Below, one piece after another: positions 55,255 to 63,046 of a stretch of DNA of 64,000 bases (position 1 is the first letter of the stretch; each line of letters starts with the position of its first letter). A program made the position numbers and the translations under genes. Location: positions 1 to 64,000 of the forward strand of contig NZ_POQT01000025.1 in the NCBI RefSeq assembly GCF_002938435.1, read 5' to 3'. This DNA comes from Blastococcus saxobsidens. GTDB lineage: Bacteria > Actinomycetota > Actinomycetes > Mycobacteriales > Geodermatophilaceae. The notes below the pieces were generated by a model. The model had not been told where the DNA came from. It searched no databases and saw nothing but the letters and a program-made list of their open reading frames with translations.

Positions 55255-56580
55255 ATGCCGACACCCGAGCGGACGACCGCACGCGCGTACGTCGCCTGGA
55301 CGGTCGGGCTGCTCGCCTACACCGTCGCGGTCTTCCACCGTTCCTCCCTCGGGGTGGCGGCCGTCGACGCGCAGGAGCGGTTCTCCGCCGGTGCGTCCGC
55401 CGTCTCGCTGTTCCTGGTGCTGCAGCTGACGGTGTACGCGGGGCTGCAGGTGCCCGTGGGCGTGGCCCTGGACCGGTTCGGTTCGCGGCGGATGATCCTG
55501 GCCGGCGCGGTCACGATGGCCGCGGGGCAGCTGGCGCTGGCGCTGGCCGACGGCGTGCCGACCGCCGTGCTCGCCCGGGTGCTGGTCGGCGCCGGGGACG
55601 CGATGACGTTCATCAGCGTCCTGCGGGTGGTCTCCCTGTGGTTCCCGGGGCGGACCGTCCCGATGGTCACGCAGCTGACCGGCATCCTCGGTCAGCTCGG
55701 GTCGGTCGTGGCCGCCTACCCGCTGGTCGCGCTCCTGCACGGCACCTCGTGGGAGGCGACGTTCCTGGGCGCCTCGGCCACCGGCCTGCTCGTCGCCGTC
55801 CTGGTGCTGGTGGCCCTCCGGGACTCGCCGGCCGGCGACGTCCGGGGCCCGGCGATCGGCCTGGCCGCCGTGCGCCGCGGGCTGGCCGACACCTGGCGGG
55901 AGCCGGGCACCCGGCTGGGGCTCTACACCCACCTGGTCACGCAGTTCTCCGGCACGGTGTTCGCGCTGCTCTGGGGCTACCCGTTCCTCGTGGTGGGGCA
56001 GGGGCTCACGCCGGGGACGGCGGCCGTGCTGCTCACCGTGCTCGTCCTCGTCGGCATGGGCGTGGGGCCGCTGCTCGGAAGGCTCTGCGGGCGGTGGCCG
56101 CTGCGCCGGTCGGTGCTGGTCTTCGCCATCCTCGCGGCCACGGTCTCGGTGTGGACGGTCGTACTGCTGTGGCCGGGACCGGCTCCGCTGGCGCTGCTGG
56201 TGGCGCTGGTCGTCGTCCTCGGCACCAACGGGCCGGGGTCGATGATCGGCTTCGACTACGCACGCACCGAGAACCCGGTGGAACGGCTGGGCAGTGCCAC
56301 CGGCGTGGTGAACGTCGGCGGCTTCGTGGCCTCCCTGCTGACGATCCTCGCCATCGGCGCGGTGCTGGACCTGAGCACGCCCGGGCCGTCGGCCGACCAC
56401 GACCTCGCGGCCTTCCGCGCCGCCTTCGCCGTGCAGTACGTCTTCTGGGCCATCGGCCTGGTCGGCGTGGTGCGGCACCGCCGGCAGCTGCGCGCGCGCC
56501 TGGCCCGCGACGGCGTCGTCCTCGCGCCGCTGCACACCGCCGTCCGCGCCCGGCTGCGCGGCGGCTCGGCCTACCGCTGA
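55255..56580 (+). CDS. MFS transporter
   Basis: This is a 441-residue, 12-helix major facilitator. Helix 1 (YVAWTVGLLAYTVAVFHRSSLGVAAVDA) is followed by the motif A equivalent VGVALDRFGSRRMILAG and, mid-protein, a cytoplasmic basic loop. The C-terminal half repeats GRLCGRWPLRRSVLVFA. It resembles nitrate/nitrite- or sugar-phosphate-type actinobacterial MFS proteins; substrate unknown. AGGGG lies 5 bases before ATG 55255; GTG 55249 is an alternative. It is divergent from the cupin and 50 bp upstream of a glutamate-synthase-like gene. Confidence 0.85.
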   Translation: MPTPERTTARAYVAWTVGLLAYTVAVFHRSSLGVAAVDAQERFSAGASAVSLFLVLQLTVYAGLQVPVGVALDRFGSRRMILAGAVTMAAGQLALALADGVPTAVLARVLVGAGDAMTFISVLRVVSLWFPGRTVPMVTQLTGILGQLGSVVAAYPLVALLHGTSWEATFLGASATGLLVAVLVLVALRDSPAGDVRGPAIGLAAVRRGLADTWREPGTRLGLYTHLVTQFSGTVFALLWGYPFLVVGQGLTPGTAAVLLTVLVLVGMGVGPLLGRLCGRWPLRRSVLVFAILAATVSVWTVVLLWPGPAPLALLVALVVVLGTNGPGSMIGFDYARTENPVERLGSATGVVNVGGFVASLLTILAIGAVLDLSTPGPSADHDLAAFRAAFAVQYVFWAIGLVGVVRHRRQLRARLARDGVVLAPLHTAVRARLRGGSAYR

Positions 56581-56630
56581 GCTGCGCGAGCGGCCGCTGC
56601 AGGACCGGCCGGGTCGCGGCATAGTGAGGT

Positions 56631-58205
56631 ATGTCGCTTCTCCCGCGGGCGGCCGCGGCCGGCCTGACCGCGCTGGCCGGGATCGCCGTCCGCGATCTGC
56701 TGCAACGCGAGCACACGCTGCTGCGCAACTACCCGGTCGTGGGTCGCGCCCGCTACCTGCTGGAGTCGATCGGGCCGGAACTGCGCCAGTACCTGGTGGC
56801 CGGCAACAACGAGGAGCGCCCCTTCACCCGCGACCAGCGGCGCTGGGTCTACGCCTCGAGCAAGCAGGAGAACAACTACTTCGGGTTCGGCACCGACAAC
56901 GACCTGGAGTACACCGCCGGCTACCCGGTGATCAAGCACCGCACCTTCGGCCGGGCCGTGCCCGCCTCGCACGTGCAGGCCGGCCAGGACGTCGACCTGC
57001 CCTGTGCCAAGGTGCTGGGGGCCGCGCGCGGCCGGGCCCTGGCCTTCCGCCCACCCTCGGTCGTCAACATCTCGGCGATGAGCTTCGGCTCCCTGTCGGG
57101 GGCGGCGGTGGAGGCGCTGAACCGCGGGGCGGCGCTGGCCGGCTGCCTGCACAACACCGGCGAGGGTGGGATCTCCCGCTACCACCGCAACGGCGGTGAG
57201 CTGGTCTACCAGATCGGCACCGCCTACTTCGGCTGCCGGGACGAGCGCGGTCGCTTCGACCTGGAGCGGTTGAAGGACCTGGTCGCGGGCGCGCCGGTGC
57301 GCGCCCTGGAGATCAAGCTCAGCCAGGGCGCGAAGCCCGGCCTGGGCGGGGTGCTGCCGGCCGCCAAGGTGTCCGCCGAGATCGCCGCGGCGCGGGGCGT
57401 GCCCGAGGGCGTCGACTGCGTGAGCCCCTCCCGGCACGCCGAGTTCTCCGACGCCGACAGCATGCTCGACTGGGTGGAGCTGCTGGCCGCGGAGACCGGG
57501 CTGCCCGTCGGCATCAAGTCCGCCGTCGGGGACATGGAATTCTGGGAGGAGCTCACCGGGCTCATGGCGGGCACCGGGCGCGGGGTGGACTTCGTGACGA
57601 TCGACGGCGGGGAGGGCGGCACCGGAGCCGCGCCGCTGATCTTCACCGACTCCGTATCGCTGCCCTTCCAGCTCGGCTTCGCCCGCGTCCACTCGACGTT
57701 CGCGCGCGCCGGCCTGGCCGAGGACGTGGTGTTCGTCGGCGCCGGCAAGCTCGGGTTGCCCGACAACGCGGTGGTCGCGTTCGCCCTGGGCTGCGACATG
57801 GTGAACGTCGGCCGCGAGGCGATGCTGGCGATCGGCTGCATCCAGGCGCAGAAGTGCCACACCGACACCTGCCCGACCGGGGTGGCGACGCAGAACTCCT
57901 GGCTCGCGCACGGCCTGGACCCGGCACTCAAGTCCACCCGGGCGGCCAACTACATCAGCACGCTGCGCCGCGACCTGCTCAAGGTGGCCGAGGCGTGCGG
58001 GGTGGAGCACCCGGGCCTGATCGACACCGGCTCGGTGGAGGTGCTGACCGGGCGGACCGCGTCCCGGTCCCTGCACGAGGTGTACGGCTACGAGGCCGGG
58101 TGGGGACTGCCGTCGGCCGCCGACCGGGCCGCCGTGGTCGCGCTCATGACCGGCGAGGAGTCCGGTGGCGGCTCGGCCCCGCCGTCGCCCACGGCCGTGG
58201 GATGA
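56631..58205 (+). CDS. FMN-binding glutamate synthase family protein
   Basis: This 524-residue protein resembles the FMN-binding central/C-terminal domain of the large glutamate synthase subunit (Glu_synthase). VVNISAMSFGSLSGAAVEALNRG, LHNTGEGGISRYHR, KLSQGAKPGLGGVLP, IDGGEGGTGAAPLIF and CHTDTCPTGVATQ are characteristic. It has an N-terminal hydrophobic segment that may anchor it (LPRAAAAGLTALAGIAV). No glutaminase domain is present. Such stand-alone proteins are widespread and their reaction is uncertain. ATG 56631 starts the MSLLPRAAAAG N-terminus. Confidence 0.9.
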   Translation: MSLLPRAAAAGLTALAGIAVRDLLQREHTLLRNYPVVGRARYLLESIGPELRQYLVAGNNEERPFTRDQRRWVYASSKQENNYFGFGTDNDLEYTAGYPVIKHRTFGRAVPASHVQAGQDVDLPCAKVLGAARGRALAFRPPSVVNISAMSFGSLSGAAVEALNRGAALAGCLHNTGEGGISRYHRNGGELVYQIGTAYFGCRDERGRFDLERLKDLVAGAPVRALEIKLSQGAKPGLGGVLPAAKVSAEIAAARGVPEGVDCVSPSRHAEFSDADSMLDWVELLAAETGLPVGIKSAVGDMEFWEELTGLMAGTGRGVDFVTIDGGEGGTGAAPLIFTDSVSLPFQLGFARVHSTFARAGLAEDVVFVGAGKLGLPDNAVVAFALGCDMVNVGREAMLAIGCIQAQKCHTDTCPTGVATQNSWLAHGLDPALKSTRAANYISTLRRDLLKVAEACGVEHPGLIDTGSVEVLTGRTASRSLHEVYGYEAGWGLPSAADRAAVVALMTGEESGGGSAPPSPTAVG

Positions 58206-58349
58206 GCCGTCCCCGACGGCCGGTCCTGGGGGACCCCCCATGCCGGATCCATGACATCGGGACGGATCCGGGTGGGGCGGTCGCGGCCGGGGAAGGAAGG
58301 GGGGCGTGTCCGCACCGATCCCCGGTCGGCCGTCCCCCGAGGAGAAGCC

Positions 58350-58529
58350 ATGAACCGCACGTCCCTCCCCACCCGTCGCTGGCGATCGGGCGTCGCCGCT
58401 GTCGCCATCGCCGCCGCCTCGTTCACCATGACCGCCTGCGGTGCCGAGGAAGCCGGCGAGGGCGGGGTCATCGAACAGGAGGAGGGCGGCGAGGGCGAAG
58501 GCGGCGAGGAGGAGGAGGAGGGCTACTGA
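58350..58529 (+). CDS. Small acidic lipoprotein
   Basis: This 59-residue precursor has a basic start (MNRTSLPTRRWRSG), a hydrophobic signal (VAAVAIAAASFTMTAC) with a lipobox ending in Cys, and a mature chain that is nearly all Glu and Gly. It would be anchored on the outside of the membrane as a short negatively charged peptide. ATG 58350 has GAGGAGAAGCC upstream. No homologue is recognised. It is short, but the lipobox and ribosome-binding site make it credible. Confidence 0.65.
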   Translation: MNRTSLPTRRWRSGVAAVAIAAASFTMTACGAEEAGEGGVIEQEEGGEGEGGEEEEEGY

Positions 58530-58532
58530 GCA

Positions 58533-58560
58533 GCGGCCCCCCGCCGGGACAGAGGGCCGC
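58533..58560. terminator. Hairpin between convergent lipoprotein and flavin reductase genes
   Basis: GCGGCCC (58533-58539) pairs with GGGCCGC (58554-58560). It starts three bases after the lipoprotein stop and five bases from the end of the convergent FMN reductase gene, so it can terminate both. Confidence 0.65.
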
Positions 58561-58564
58561 CCGC

Positions 58565-59191
58565 TCAGCCGCCGTTGCCGCGGAGGAGGTCCTCGAAGGA
58601 CGTCGTCGGGTCGGCGAACGGATCGGCCGGCGCCGTCGGCGGGCGGCCGGCCACCAGGTCGGCCAGCTCACCGGCGGCGCGCCGGACCCGCGCGTCGAGC
58701 GCGGGGCTGCCGGCGTCGCCACCGGCCCAGTCCTCCGACGCCGCGAACACCGCCGTCGGGGCAGCCGTGGCCCGCAGGTAGGCGAACAGCGGGCGCATCG
58801 CGTGCTCCAGGGCCAGGGAGTGCCGCGCGGTGCCGGCCGTCGCGCCGAGGAGCACCGGCTTGCCGGTCAGGGCGTCCTTGTCCAGGACGTCGAAGAACGT
58901 CTTGAACAGGCCGCTGTAGGACGCGGAGAAGATCGGCGTGACGGCGATCAGCCCGTCCGCGCCCACCACGGTGTCCACCGCTCCGCGCAGCGCCTGGTCC
59001 GGAAACCCGGTGAGCAGGTTGTCGGCGAGGTCGCGGGCGTGCTGCCGCAGCTCCACCACCTCGACCGTGGCGGTCACGCCGCGCTCGCGCAGCGCGTCGA
59101 CCGTCGCCGTCGTCAGCCGGTCGGCCAGCAGCCGGGTGGACGACGGGACGCCCAGCCCCGCGCTCACCACGGCGAGGGTCCGCGTGCTCAT
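58565..59191 (-). CDS. FMN reductase, LLM-partnered (CE1759-like)
   Basis: This 208-residue NADPH-dependent FMN reductase of the flavodoxin-like fold has VVSAGLGVPSSTRLLADRL (phosphate-binding loop), then GLIAVTPIFSASYSGLFKTFFDVLD and KPVLLGATAGTARHSLALEHAMRPLFAYL. This is the CE1759-type reductase that supplies reduced FMN to the partner luciferase-like monooxygenase encoded just upstream on the same strand. The ATG at 59191 is preceded by GGAGGTG. The gene pair is conserved in actinobacteria. Confidence 0.88.
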   Translation of the reverse strand: MSTRTLAVVSAGLGVPSSTRLLADRLTTATVDALRERGVTATVEVVELRQHARDLADNLLTGFPDQALRGAVDTVVGADGLIAVTPIFSASYSGLFKTFFDVLDKDALTGKPVLLGATAGTARHSLALEHAMRPLFAYLRATAAPTAVFAASEDWAGGDAGSPALDARVRRAAGELADLVAGRPPTAPADPFADPTTSFEDLLRGNGG

Positions 59192-59243
59192 CGACCCACC
59201 TCCGGTGCAGGAGCGGAACGGCTCCGCCGTGCTCTCAGGCGCC

Positions 59244-60389
59244 TCATCGGGTCGCCGCCTCCGCCGTCGCGCCGGTGACCTCGTCGCCGCCGGTATGCAC
59301 CGTCGCGTCCTTGCCGCCGCCGGCCGCGGCCACCCGCGAGGCGTGCGTCGGGGCGTCGGGCACGTGCGCCGGCTTGAGGGCTGCGAACTCCTCGCGCAGG
59401 ACCGGCACGACCTCCTCGCCCAGGATGTCGAGCTGCTCGAGCACCGTCTTCAGCGGCAGGCCGGCGTGGTCGATGAGGAACAGCTGGCGCTGGTAGTCGC
59501 CGGCGTAGTCGCGGAAGCCGAGCGTCCGCTCGATCACCTGCTGCGGGCTGCCGACCGTCAGCGGCGTCTCCCGGCTGAAGTCCTCCAGCGAGGGCCCGTG
59601 GCCGTAGACCGGGGCGTTGTCGAAGTACGGGCGGAACTCGCGGACGGCGTCCTGGCTGTTCTTCCGCATGAACACCTGACCGCCGAGACCGACGATGGCC
59701 TGGTCGGCGGCGCCGTGGCCGTAGTGCTCGTAGCGGCGGCGGTAGAAGTCCACCATCCGCTGGGTGTGCTCCTTCGGCCAGAAGACGTGGTTGTGAAAGA
59801 AGCCGTCGCCGTAGTAGGCGGCCTGCTCGGCGATCTGCGGCGAGCGGATGGAGCCGTGCCAGACGAAGGGCGGCACGCCGTCCAGCGGCCGGGGCGTGGA
59901 GGTGAAGCCCTGCAGCGGGGTGCGGTACTTCCCCTGCCAGTCGACGACGTCCTCGGTCCACAGCCGGCGCAGCAGCGCGTAGTTCTCGACCGCGAGCTCG
60001 ATGCCGTTGCGGATGTCCTGCCCGAACCAGGGGTAGACGGGGCCGGTGTTGCCGCGGCCCATCATCAGGTCGACCCGGCCCTCGGCCAGGTGCTGGAGCA
60101 TCGCGTAGTCCTCGGCGATCTTCACCGGGTCGTTGGTGGTGATCAGCGTCGTGGCCGTCGAGAGCTGGAGCTTCCGCGTCCTCGCGGCGATCCAGGCGAG
60201 GGTCGTGGTGGGGGAGGAGGAGAGGAACGGCGGGTTGTGGTGCTCGCCCAGCGCGAAGACGTCGAGCCCGACCTCCTCGGCCTTCTGCGCGATGGTCAGG
60301 ACCGCCTTCAGGCGCTCGGCCTCGGTGGGCGTGCGCCCGGTGGTCGGGTCGGTCGTGATGTCGCTGACCGTGAAGATGCCGAACTGCAT
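59244..60389 (-). CDS. LLM class flavin-dependent oxidoreductase (CE1758-like)
   Basis: This 381-residue bacterial-luciferase-like monooxygenase starts MQFGIFTVSDITTDPTTGRT. ALGEHHNPPFLSSSPTTTLAWIAARTRKLQLST and LAEGRVDLMMGRGNTGPVYPW are typical of the CE1758/LLM_2I7G group. The C-terminal 35 residues are a His/Thr-rich variable tail. It is the two-component partner of the FMN reductase downstream. ATG 60389 is the natural start; a palindrome lies just upstream. The substrate is unknown. Confidence 0.9.
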   Translation of the reverse strand: MQFGIFTVSDITTDPTTGRTPTEAERLKAVLTIAQKAEEVGLDVFALGEHHNPPFLSSSPTTTLAWIAARTRKLQLSTATTLITTNDPVKIAEDYAMLQHLAEGRVDLMMGRGNTGPVYPWFGQDIRNGIELAVENYALLRRLWTEDVVDWQGKYRTPLQGFTSTPRPLDGVPPFVWHGSIRSPQIAEQAAYYGDGFFHNHVFWPKEHTQRMVDFYRRRYEHYGHGAADQAIVGLGGQVFMRKNSQDAVREFRPYFDNAPVYGHGPSLEDFSRETPLTVGSPQQVIERTLGFRDYAGDYQRQLFLIDHAGLPLKTVLEQLDILGEEVVPVLREEFAALKPAHVPDAPTHASRVAAAGGGKDATVHTGGDEVTGATAEAATR

Positions 60390-60404
60390 GTCCGTCTCCG
60401 TCGC

Positions 60405-60422
60405 TAGTTGAGAGTACAACTA
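60405..60422. promoter_or_regulatory. Palindrome upstream of the LLM-FMN reductase pair
   Basis: TAGTTG-agagta-CAACTA is a perfect 6-bp inverted repeat ending 16 bp before the LLM start codon. TAGTTG/CAACTA half-sites are typical of MarR-type regulators. No marR gene is in the window, so the regulator is encoded elsewhere. Confidence 0.55.
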
Positions 60423-60634
60423 TCTCACCCCGCCCAACACCACGGGTGCCGGTCCTATGCCCGGCCCTCTCGGGGGTCGGCGCCTGCCGTCGGCAGCGGT
60501 CCGTAGCGGATCCTGCACACCGCGCCGTGGCGTGACCGGAGGGTGCGGCACGCCGGGTCACGGACCTGTCACGGCGGCTCACCCGAAGTGCGGGCTCTGG
60601 CAGATTCGACGGCACCTACTTCCCAGGGGGGCGC

Positions 60635-61384
60635 ATGCGGATGGTCCGGCGTGTCGAGTTCGAGGACAACCGTGTCGAGGGTGCGGAAACGGCGCCCGGG
60701 GCGGTGCCACCCGCCGTCCGACGGCCGGCCGGTGCTCTGGAGGCGCTGCTCGACCACCGCCCCTCCTTCCGCGGATCGGTGCGGGGCTACGACCGGCTGG
60801 AGGTCGACAACTACGTCGCCTGGGCCGAGGCGGAGCTGGCGACGGCGCAGCGCGAGCGCGAGCACCTGCTGGACCGGGTGGCCTCCTACGCCGCGGAGCT
60901 GGCGATCTCCCGCCGGGTGCTCGCCGAGCAGCCGGCCGCCCGTCCGTCCGTGGCCGACCGCGTGGGAGAGGTGCTGCGCCTGGCGGAGGACCAGGCCGCG
61001 CAGGTCCTGGAGGCGGCCGACGCCGAGGCGGCCCGGCTGGTCGCCGAGGCGCGGCTGGAGGCCGACGCCCGGCTGCGCAAGGCGCACGAGATCAAGGAGC
61101 TGGCCGTCGAGGTCGCGGACCAGCTCCGGGTCGCCGCCGAGCGCGACCGCGCGGACGCCGCCGACGTGCTGACCCGGGCCCGCGAGCAGGCCTCGGCCGA
61201 GGCCGAGGCCGCCCGCGACGCGCTCGCCGCGGAGGTCGCGGACCTCCAACGGCAGCGGAACGAGGCGCGGGCGGCGCTGCGGGAGCTCACCGACCGGCTC
61301 GGCGAGGCCCTGCGGGCCGTGGGCGTGCCCGATCCCGACGACTTCGCCCTCGCCGGTGGTGGTGCGGAGCCCGTGCGGGCCTGA
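60635..61384 (+). CDS. DivIVA-like coiled-coil protein
   Basis: This is a 249-residue protein. The N-terminal FRGSVRGYDRLEVDNYVAWAEAELATAQ matches the DivIVA/GpsB-type N-terminal domain (RGYxxxEVDxFL pattern). A long Ala/Glu/Arg coiled-coil (about 75-230) follows. The final 20 residues are Gly/Ala-rich. DivIVA family proteins localise to curved membrane and scaffold cell-wall or division factors. This is shorter than the main DivIVA (Wag31) of actinobacteria, so it is likely an accessory paralogue. ATG 60635 begins the MRMVRRVEFED N-terminus. Confidence 0.8.
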   Translation: MRMVRRVEFEDNRVEGAETAPGAVPPAVRRPAGALEALLDHRPSFRGSVRGYDRLEVDNYVAWAEAELATAQREREHLLDRVASYAAELAISRRVLAEQPAARPSVADRVGEVLRLAEDQAAQVLEAADAEAARLVAEARLEADARLRKAHEIKELAVEVADQLRVAAERDRADAADVLTRAREQASAEAEAARDALAAEVADLQRQRNEARAALRELTDRLGEALRAVGVPDPDDFALAGGGAEPVRA

Positions 61385-61491
61385 CGGCGCGTGGCATGTC
61401 GCGCGGGCAGGTGACGCGCGTCGGCCGGGCTGATGGGAGTCTGACCGCACCGGTGGAAGGCGCCGGCGGACGGTTCTCGAGGAGGTCAGCG

Positions 61492-62004
61492 GTGGACGAG
61501 GTCAGCGAGGTCGTGCGGATCGACGGTGGGGTCGTCGTCGGGCACGACGGGTCCAAGTGCGCCCAGGAGGCCCTGCTCTGGGCAGGCCGGCTCGCCCGCC
61601 GGGCCGACATCGACCTGCACGTGGTCCGCGCCTGGTCCATGACCACCGCGCCGCAGCCCAGCACGTGGGAGCCCGGCTACGTGCCGCCCCTGGCCGACTG
61701 GGAGAAGGCGGTCCTCGACGAGCTGACCGCCCACGTCGCGGCCGCCGGGCTGGACCCCGCCGTGCGGGTGCACTGCCACGTGGTCCACCGCTCGCCCGTG
61801 CAGGCGATGCTGGGCGCGGCCGAGGGCGCGAACCTGCTCGTCGTCGGGGCGCGCGGCAAGGGGGGCTTCGCCGGCCTGCTGCTCGGCTCGGTCAGCGACC
61901 AGCTGGTCCACCACGCGCCGTGCCCGGTGACGGTCATCCGCAGCGGGCACGGCGGCCGCGAGTTCACCGACGCGCAGGGCGAGCCGGTGGTCGCCGCAGG
62001 ATGA
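61492..62004 (+). CDS. Universal stress protein (UspA family)
   Basis: This single-domain USP has 170 residues. VVVGHDGSKCAQEALLWAGRLARR is the start of the fold, and the ATP-binding signature G-x2-G-x9-G-S is complete in GARGKGGFAGLLLGSVS, so it is probably nucleotide-binding. The C-terminus extends past the usual domain (GHGGREFTDAQGEP). GTG 61492 has GAGGAGG upstream. It lies 107 bp after the DivIVA-like gene and may be under stress control, but I see no SigF-type promoter in front of it. Confidence 0.88.
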   Translation: MDEVSEVVRIDGGVVVGHDGSKCAQEALLWAGRLARRADIDLHVVRAWSMTTAPQPSTWEPGYVPPLADWEKAVLDELTAHVAAAGLDPAVRVHCHVVHRSPVQAMLGAAEGANLLVVGARGKGGFAGLLLGSVSDQLVHHAPCPVTVIRSGHGGREFTDAQGEPVVAAG

Positions 62005-62245
62005 CCCCGTCGCGGGGGCTGCGGCGGGGTGCACGCTGCCGCTGACCTGTGGTCCTGTCGCGGTCGGGGCGGGAGGAGCGTCGTGCGGACTTCAGCGGAC
62101 CACGGTGGGGCCGTCGGCGAGGGGCCGGAGGACGCCCGTCGCGGCTGACCTGGCGCTCGCGGGTCGGACGCGGACGAGCAGCCGGCTGCGGTTCGGCAGC
62201 CTCACCGGCGGCACGGTGGCGACCCTGGTCCTGCGACGGGCGGCG

Positions 62246-62899
62246 TCAGCCGGTCGGCGTGCGTCCGTAGATCGCCGACAGCCATATCCCCAGCAGCACC
62301 TCGACGACGTCGCCCTCGGCCACCGACGGGCCGTCGCCGCTGAACGTCGCGTAGAGCACGCGCTCGTTCATCGACGTGAGCGCCACGGCGAGGTCCCGGG
62401 ACGGGAGGCCGGCGGGAGCCGCGCCACGGGCGCGCTCGGCCTCGACGGCCGCGGCGCACTGCTGCACCCAGCGCTCGAAGACCGACGACCACAGCGCGCG
62501 GACCTCCTCGCTGCTGGTCCGCGCCTCGGCCCACGCGACGGTGAGGGCGCGGTGCGCGCGGAAGGTCTCGTAGTACGCGGCGATGGCCCGGTGCCAGCCC
62601 TCGCGGGAGGTGGCGGCCGGGGTGCCGAAGACCGCCCGCATCGCCGCCTCGGCCTCGCTGACCACGCGGTCGAGCAGCGAGAGCAGGACGGCGTCCTTGG
62701 AGGAGAAGTAGAAGTAGAAGGTCGGCCGCGAGATGCCCGCCCCGCGGGCGAGGTCGTCCACGGAGATGGCGCTCAGCGGCCGTTCGCCCAGGAGCCGCTC
62801 GGCGGTCGCGAGGATCGCCAGTTCGCGGTCGTCGCCCGAGGGCCGGGCGGCCCGTCGGCCGCGCCCGGTGCTCGGAAGGTTCCCCCCTGATGCCGGCAC
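62246..62899 (-). CDS. TetR regulator, EthR-like
   Basis: This 217-residue TetR protein resembles EthR. The helix-turn-helix is at about residues 25-65 (LAILATAERLLGERPLSAIS then VDDLARGAGISRPTFYFYFSSKD), with the FYFYF recognition-helix end seen in EthR. The C-terminal part (GWHRAIAAYYETFRAHRALTVAW, ALTSMNERVLYATF) matches the EthR ligand-binding domain. The GTG at 62899 is chosen because upstream residues are noncoding-like. It is divergent from an EthA-like Baeyer-Villiger monooxygenase, exactly the mycobacterial arrangement. Confidence 0.87.
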   Translation of the reverse strand: MPASGGNLPSTGRGRRAARPSGDDRELAILATAERLLGERPLSAISVDDLARGAGISRPTFYFYFSSKDAVLLSLLDRVVSEAEAAMRAVFGTPAATSREGWHRAIAAYYETFRAHRALTVAWAEARTSSEEVRALWSSVFERWVQQCAAAVEAERARGAAPAGLPSRDLAVALTSMNERVLYATFSGDGPSVAEGDVVEVLLGIWLSAIYGRTPTG

Positions 62900-62927
62900 G
62901 GGGCGAAGGATAACCGCTGCCCGCCCG

Positions 62928-62975
62928 TATCTCGACACCACGTTGACTCGTTCGACAGTGCGTCGATAGCCTGGG
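62928..62975. promoter_or_regulatory. EthR-type operator region
   Basis: Repeated half-sites TCGACA, GTTGAC, TTCGACAG and GTCGATAG lie in the gap between the divergent ethR-like and ethA-like genes. They resemble the multi-repeat EthR operator of the mycobacterial ethA-ethR gap (repeats of TCGACA/TCGATA type), on which EthR multimerises. The comparison is from memory of the published operator, not an alignment. Confidence 0.6.
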
Positions 62976-63046
62976 GTGGGCAGCGTCCCTGCGACAACCC
63001 GGGCCAGCACGGCCACGGCCGGACGAGCGAAGCGGAGAGTGCGCAC

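Noticed and set aside
51646-56580. A 1644-codon open frame covering the FAD/Fe-S oxidase antisense and continuing into the MFS gene
   Set aside because: Only the final 441 codons resemble a protein (MFS); the rest is antisense to a well-supported oxidase and cupin.
62005-62245. A gene between the universal stress protein and the EthR-like gene
   Set aside because: Open frames here are Arg-rich with no start signal or family motif; a small CCCCG-CGGGG hairpin is the only structure seen.
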